Origin: JBBRGG01 sp038240875
Lineage (GTDB): Bacteria; Planctomycetota; Phycisphaerae; Phycisphaerales; UBA1924
Assembly: GCA_038240875.1 (NCBI GenBank)
Contig: JBBRGG010000144.1
Coordinates: 1 to 9,170, forward strand
Reading direction: 5' to 3'
Length of the DNA: 9,170 nucleotides
Part shown: in pieces, positions 6,043-9,170 of the stretch
Layout of the letters: each line of letters starts with the position of its first letter
Numbering within the stretch: position 1 is the stretch's first letter
Position numbers and translations under genes: made by a program
The notes under the pieces: generated by a model
What the model was told of the DNA's origin: nothing
The model's input: only the letters and a program-made list of their open reading frames with translations
Databases searched by the model: none

Positions 6043-6629
6043 TCATCCGCATCTGTGTTCCGCGATCAAATCTTCTTTACTTCGCCGTTCCGCCTCATCA
6101 CCCTCTGCTAGACGGGCTTCTCTTTCTCGTCTGCGTCACTTTCTCGATCTCACTGGTCCAAAGTTCAATACGTACCCGCACTTGAACTCTCACGTGTCGC
6201 CGCTGCCGCAGGCGTCCGCAATCCCAAGCGAACCTGAAGCACACTAATCTCGCGGGTTAACTCTTCTCGCTGAACATCGATCTCGCGGCTTCAATCCTGC
6301 AAGTTCGCAAGCGTCGGCTCCACAGCCTTTGCTTTGAACAAGTCCGCCTTGTCCATGTACGCGCTCAATATGTCCGCCTCGACTTGCAGGATCTGCGCCC
6401 GCGCTCGAATCGATCCAAGCTCTTGCTCTGTTGCGCCAACGTATGTTTCAGGGGTCAAGGCCTGTTGCGCCCAATAATCATAATTTCGCGCAAAGCCAAT
6501 TGTGCTGGTAGCTTCAAGCATTTTCATTGATCGCTTTGACTCGCTCGCACTCAGGCCGCTCGCACATCCCCCACGCCTACGCCAATCACCATGCACGCGA
6601 TCACAACAGGCAAGCCAATTGAAAATCAT
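6043..6629 (-). pseudogene. Decayed membrane-anchored coiled-coil protein gene (putative)
   Basis: I do not recognise the family. Protein-like segments follow one another on the minus strand in changing frames. First is a hydrophobic stretch GLPVVIACMVIGVGVG (near 6553-6625, no good start of its own; an ATG in the adjacent frame lies at 6629). Next is an open frame with FARNYDYWAQQAL and IRARAQILQVEADILSAYM, rich in charged heptads, which ends at TGA 6291-6293. The same frame continues beyond that TGA for 41 codons with equally helical sequence (REIDVQREELTREISVLQV) to a TGA at 6165. Two further charged segments follow in other frames (IELWTSEIEKVTQ, then EGDEAERRSKEDLIAEH, ending at 6043-6045). 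The likely ancestor is a short periplasmic or membrane-anchored coiled-coil protein. Alternatives: only the part from about 6528 to 6291 is translated, or the assembly contains errors. The ancestor probably lay in one operon with the methyltransferase 35 bases downstream. Confidence 0.45.
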
Positions 6630-7081
6630 TTTTAGAACCTGCCCTAGTAAGAATGCTTGTTTCGTCTCATTGACACCTGATCAAATAGCTCGGTGTATGA
6701 CCATGGTCTATCTTGATGCGATGAATTATTCTCTTACATGTATGCGAAGATACCAAAGAGTAACAACTCACTCGCCGGTACGAACTATATCCACCTGCCA
6801 AACCGGCAGCCTCAACGCACTCGCCAGCCTGCCAAGTGCCGATTGTCACTCGCGCATCCTATCAATCAACCAGCAAAACCCAAACAAATGCTACACGTAC
6901 TCAATCGCATTTGCCCGATAGTCTTCACAGCTCAATCCTCCCCATATCACATTGGCACACTGGTTGCACTTACTACATCGCTCCCTTCGCAGTTAACCCT
7001 TCATCCTTCGCTCGTTCGCTGTTCGCAGTTCCACTCAAACAATCTCTGAAGCAGTTAGTTAAGTAGTTGGAAGGAACACAT
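6630..7081 (+). promoter_or_regulatory. Long noncoding leader and promoter region of dnaK
   Basis: About 450 bases with no credible gene on either strand; the plus strand is pyrimidine-rich, like the non-template side of nearby genes. I looked for the HrcA operator CIRCE (TTAGCACTC, nine bases, GAGTGCTAA) and do not see it, nor a clear sigma-32-type promoter. A perfect TTGACA at 6670-6675 is followed 18 bases later by TGTATG, a poor -10 box, about 380 bases before dnaK; it is a weak promoter candidate at best. A cluster of TTCGC units lies at 6986, 7007, 7015 and 7022, the first and last within the direct repeat TTCGCAGTT. Confidence 0.4.
7071..7075 (+). promoter_or_regulatory. Shine-Dalgarno of dnaK
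   Basis: AAGGA lies six bases before the ATG at 7082. This supports starting at MSKIIGIDLG rather than at the in-frame TTG at 7067, which overlaps the ribosome-binding site and would add five residues not found in DnaK proteins. Confidence 0.8.
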
Positions 7082-9025
7082 ATGTCAAAGATCATCGGCA
7101 TCGATTTGGGCACCACAAACTCATGTGTCGCCATCATGGAAGGCTCGCAGCCAAAGGTTCTTATCAACTCTTCTGGCGCACGCACCACCCCAAGCGTCGT
7201 TGGCTTTACTGACAAGGGCGAACGCCTCGTTGGACAGCCCGCCAAACACCAGCAAGTCACCAACCCCAAAAATACCATCTACTCAATCAAGCGCTTCATG
7301 GGCCGTCGTCGCGCCGAAGTTTCCGGTGCCGTTGACATCGGCTACGGCAAGGCCGGCAACGAAGAAGGCAAGGTTCCCTATACCATCACCGGCGGTGCCG
7401 ACGAATCCGTAAAAGTCCGCGTAAACCAAGGCGAATTCACCCCTCAACAGATCTCCGCCTTCATCCTTCAAGACCTTAAGAAAACCGCCGAAGACTATCT
7501 CGGCGAAAAGGTCGACCGCGCCGTCATCACCGTCCCCGCATACTTCAATGATGCCCAACGCCAAGCCACTAAAGACGCTGGCGAAATCGCTGGTCTCAAA
7601 GTTGAACGCATCATCAACGAGCCCACCGCCGCAGCCCTCGCCTATGGCATGGACAAAAAGAAGAACCAGAAAATCGCCGTCTTCGACCTCGGCGGCGGCA
7701 CCTTCGACGTCTCCATCCTCGACATCGGCGATGGCGTCTTTGAAGTCCTCTCAACCAACGGCGACACACACCTCGGCGGCGACGACTGGGACCAGATGCT
7801 CATCGACTTCCTCGCCGAAGAGTTCCGCAAGAAGGAAGGCATCGACGTCCGTAAAGACGCCATGGCCCTCCAACGACTCAAAGAAGCCGCAGAAAAAGCC
7901 AAGATCGAACTCTCCACCATGCAGGAGACCACCGTCAACCTTCCCTTCATCACCGCCGACCAAACCGGCCCCAAGCATCTTCAGATTTCCATCACCCGCG
8001 CCAAGTTTGAAGCCCTCTGCAACGACCTCTTTGAACGCCTGAAAAACCCCTGCCTTCAAGCTATCAAAGACGCCAAGCTCACCACCGACAAACTCGACGA
8101 AGTTGTCCTCGTCGGTGGCTCCACCCGCATGCCTCGCGCTGTTCAGATCGCCAAGGAAATCTTCGGCAAAGAACCCAACAAGTCTGTTAACCCCGATGAA
8201 GTTGTCGCAGTCGGCGCAGCCATCCAAGGCGGCGTCTTGACCGGTGCCGTCAAGGATATCCTCCTTCTCGATGTCACTCCTCTCTCCCTCGGCGTCGAAA
8301 CCCTTGGTAGCGTAATGACCAAGCTCATCGAGAAAAATACCACCATCCCTACCAGTCGCAAAGAAACCTTCTCCACCGCCGCCGACAACCAGTCCAGCGT
8401 CACCATCCACGTACTTCAAGGCGAACGCGAATTCGCCAAGGACAATCGAACCCTCGGCCAGTTCGAACTCTCAGGCATCCCGCCCGCTCAGCGCGGCACC
8501 CCGATGATCGACGTCACCTTCGCCCTCGACGCCAATGGCATCCTCACTGTCACCGCCGAAGATCGTGGCTCGGGTAAAAAGGCCGACATCAAGATCAGCA
8601 ACTCAGGTGGCCTCTCCAAGGAAGAAATTGAACGCATGAAGCGCGATGCCGAGGCGCACGCCGCCGAAGATCGCACTCGTCGTGAGATGATCGATCTCAA
8701 AAACCAAGGCGATCAAGCCGTGGTTCAAGCTCGCCGTGCCCTTGAAGAACACGGCGCGAAAGTCTCGCAAGAAGTCCGGGGCAAGGTCGAGAGCGCAGTC
8801 TCAGGCCTGGAAACCGCGATCAAGGGCGAAGACAAAGACGCCATCCAAGCCGCGATGAAGGAACTTCAAAAGTCGAGCGAAGAAATCGGCAAGGTCATCT
8901 ACGACCAAGCCAAGACCGCAGGCGAGCAAAATCCTCAAGGCGAAGCCGCAGCCGCAGGTGCAGCCTCCGGCAAAACCGGCGGCAAAGACGACGTGATCGA
9001 CGCCGACTTCAAAGTAAAAGAGTAA
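7082..9025 (+). CDS. dnaK: Hsp70 chaperone DnaK
   Basis: A full-length 647-residue DnaK, the ATP-driven cytoplasmic chaperone that works with DnaJ and GrpE in folding and stress recovery. Nucleotide-binding domain: phosphate-1 motif IDLGTTNS (7-14), INEPTAAALAYG (178-189), phosphate-2 FDLGGGTFDVS (201-211) and the adenosine motif VLVGGSTRMP (342-351). The stretch from about 41 to 75 (GFTDKGERLVG to FMGRR) includes the segment present in Gram-negative-type and absent from Gram-positive-type DnaK. The interdomain linker and start of the substrate-binding domain lie in LLLDVTPLSLGVETLG (394-409). The helical lid runs from about 505. The tail is Ala/Gly-rich and ends DDVIDADFKVKE, the conserved terminal motif. 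No catalytic residue appears lost. Neither grpE nor dnaJ is adjacent: dnaK has its own long leader and a strong terminator, so it is probably monocistronic. Confidence 0.98.
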   Translation: MSKIIGIDLGTTNSCVAIMEGSQPKVLINSSGARTTPSVVGFTDKGERLVGQPAKHQQVTNPKNTIYSIKRFMGRRRAEVSGAVDIGYGKAGNEEGKVPYTITGGADESVKVRVNQGEFTPQQISAFILQDLKKTAEDYLGEKVDRAVITVPAYFNDAQRQATKDAGEIAGLKVERIINEPTAAALAYGMDKKKNQKIAVFDLGGGTFDVSILDIGDGVFEVLSTNGDTHLGGDDWDQMLIDFLAEEFRKKEGIDVRKDAMALQRLKEAAEKAKIELSTMQETTVNLPFITADQTGPKHLQISITRAKFEALCNDLFERLKNPCLQAIKDAKLTTDKLDEVVLVGGSTRMPRAVQIAKEIFGKEPNKSVNPDEVVAVGAAIQGGVLTGAVKDILLLDVTPLSLGVETLGSVMTKLIEKNTTIPTSRKETFSTAADNQSSVTIHVLQGEREFAKDNRTLGQFELSGIPPAQRGTPMIDVTFALDANGILTVTAEDRGSGKKADIKISNSGGLSKEEIERMKRDAEAHAAEDRTRREMIDLKNQGDQAVVQARRALEEHGAKVSQEVRGKVESAVSGLETAIKGEDKDAIQAAMKELQKSSEEIGKVIYDQAKTAGEQNPQGEAAAAGAASGKTGGKDDVIDADFKVKE

Positions 9026-9078
9026 GAAGCCGATAGACGTATACAGCCTCTGGCTCACGCTAAATTAATTACACTCAA

Positions 9079-9110
9079 ACCCCCTCGCGGTCGAGGGGGT
9101 CTTTGTTTTT
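9079..9110 (+). terminator. Rho-independent terminator of dnaK
   Basis: ACCCCCTCG, loop CGGT, CGAGGGGGT is a perfect nine-pair stem followed by CTTTGTTTTT. It begins 54 bases after the dnaK stop codon and is oriented to end dnaK. Confidence 0.93.
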
Positions 9111-9149
9111 AAAGTGTCTTGATGTCTGTGGTGCCTTTGCCTTGGATAG

Positions 9150-9168
9150 TCCGGTGGTCCCCACCGGA
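9150..9168. repeat. Perfect inverted repeat at the right edge
   Basis: TCCGGTGG, loop TCC, CCACCGGA gives eight perfect pairs with a three-base loop. No T-run is visible on the plus side because the window ends, and on the minus side the following sequence (CTATCCAAGG) is not a T-tract. It could be part of a terminator, an operator, a dispersed palindrome or coding sequence. Confidence 0.55.
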
Positions 9169-9170
9169 TG

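Noticed and set aside
5170..6247. Several plus-strand open frames opposite the methyltransferase
   Set aside because: Their products are Ser/Thr/Pro/His-rich shadows of the minus-strand gene, which carries a clear SAM-binding motif.
6502..7066. Plus-strand open frames of 76-139 codons upstream of dnaK
   Set aside because: They overlap each other in different frames, have no Shine-Dalgarno, and give low-hydrophobicity Ser/Gln/Pro-rich products without motifs. The stretch is better read as the dnaK leader.
7751..8419. Minus-strand open frame of 222 codons opposite dnaK
   Set aside because: Its Gly/Asp/Phe-rich composition is the known antisense shadow of dnaK genes with C-ending codons. dnaK itself is unmistakable.

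Overview
The window looks like chromosomal DNA from a Gram-negative-type bacterium, most probably a planctomycete of the Phycisphaerae. This assignment is inference from three things: a small membrane protein with an N-terminal zinc ribbon (YICGHC...CPEC), a secreted fibre-like protein with an N-terminal FTYQGEL domain and a C-terminal IDHPLDPENK domain, and the menaquinone enzyme MqnE of the futalosine pathway. No ribosomal RNA or other decisive marker is present. I see no tRNA, rRNA, CRISPR array, transposase or integrase.

Layout. Positions 1-100 are probably the 5' leader of a minus-strand gene lying off the left edge. A rho-independent terminator (about 92-131) closes the minus-strand gene for a 608-residue secreted fibre-like protein (229-2055), which has a textbook Shine-Dalgarno. 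A 320-base gap follows, then mqnE on the minus strand (2376-3833), which carries a glycine-rich insertion of about 80 residues. After another gap there is a compact plus-strand cassette: a 33-codon hydrophobic ORF, a 200-residue zinc-ribbon membrane protein and a 53-codon hydrophobic ORF, chained by overlaps (4163-4987). Facing it on the minus strand is a class I SAM-dependent methyltransferase (5070-6008). Just upstream of that is what looks like a decayed membrane-anchored coiled-coil gene (about 6043-6629), broken by an in-frame TGA and apparent frameshifts. A noncoding leader of about 450 bases precedes dnaK (7082-9025, plus strand), which ends at a strong terminator (9079-9110). The right edge holds an isolated perfect inverted repeat.

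The genes do not form one pathway. mqnE (menaquinone precursor synthesis) and dnaK (protein folding) are housekeeping genes, the fibre-like protein is an exported surface or envelope component, and the zinc-ribbon cassette and methyltransferase are of unknown role. I did not find a convincing new defence or mobile system. The points most worth a second look are the MqnE insertion, the zinc-ribbon/small-ORF cassette, the degraded coiled-coil gene and the dnaK leader, in which I see no CIRCE operator.
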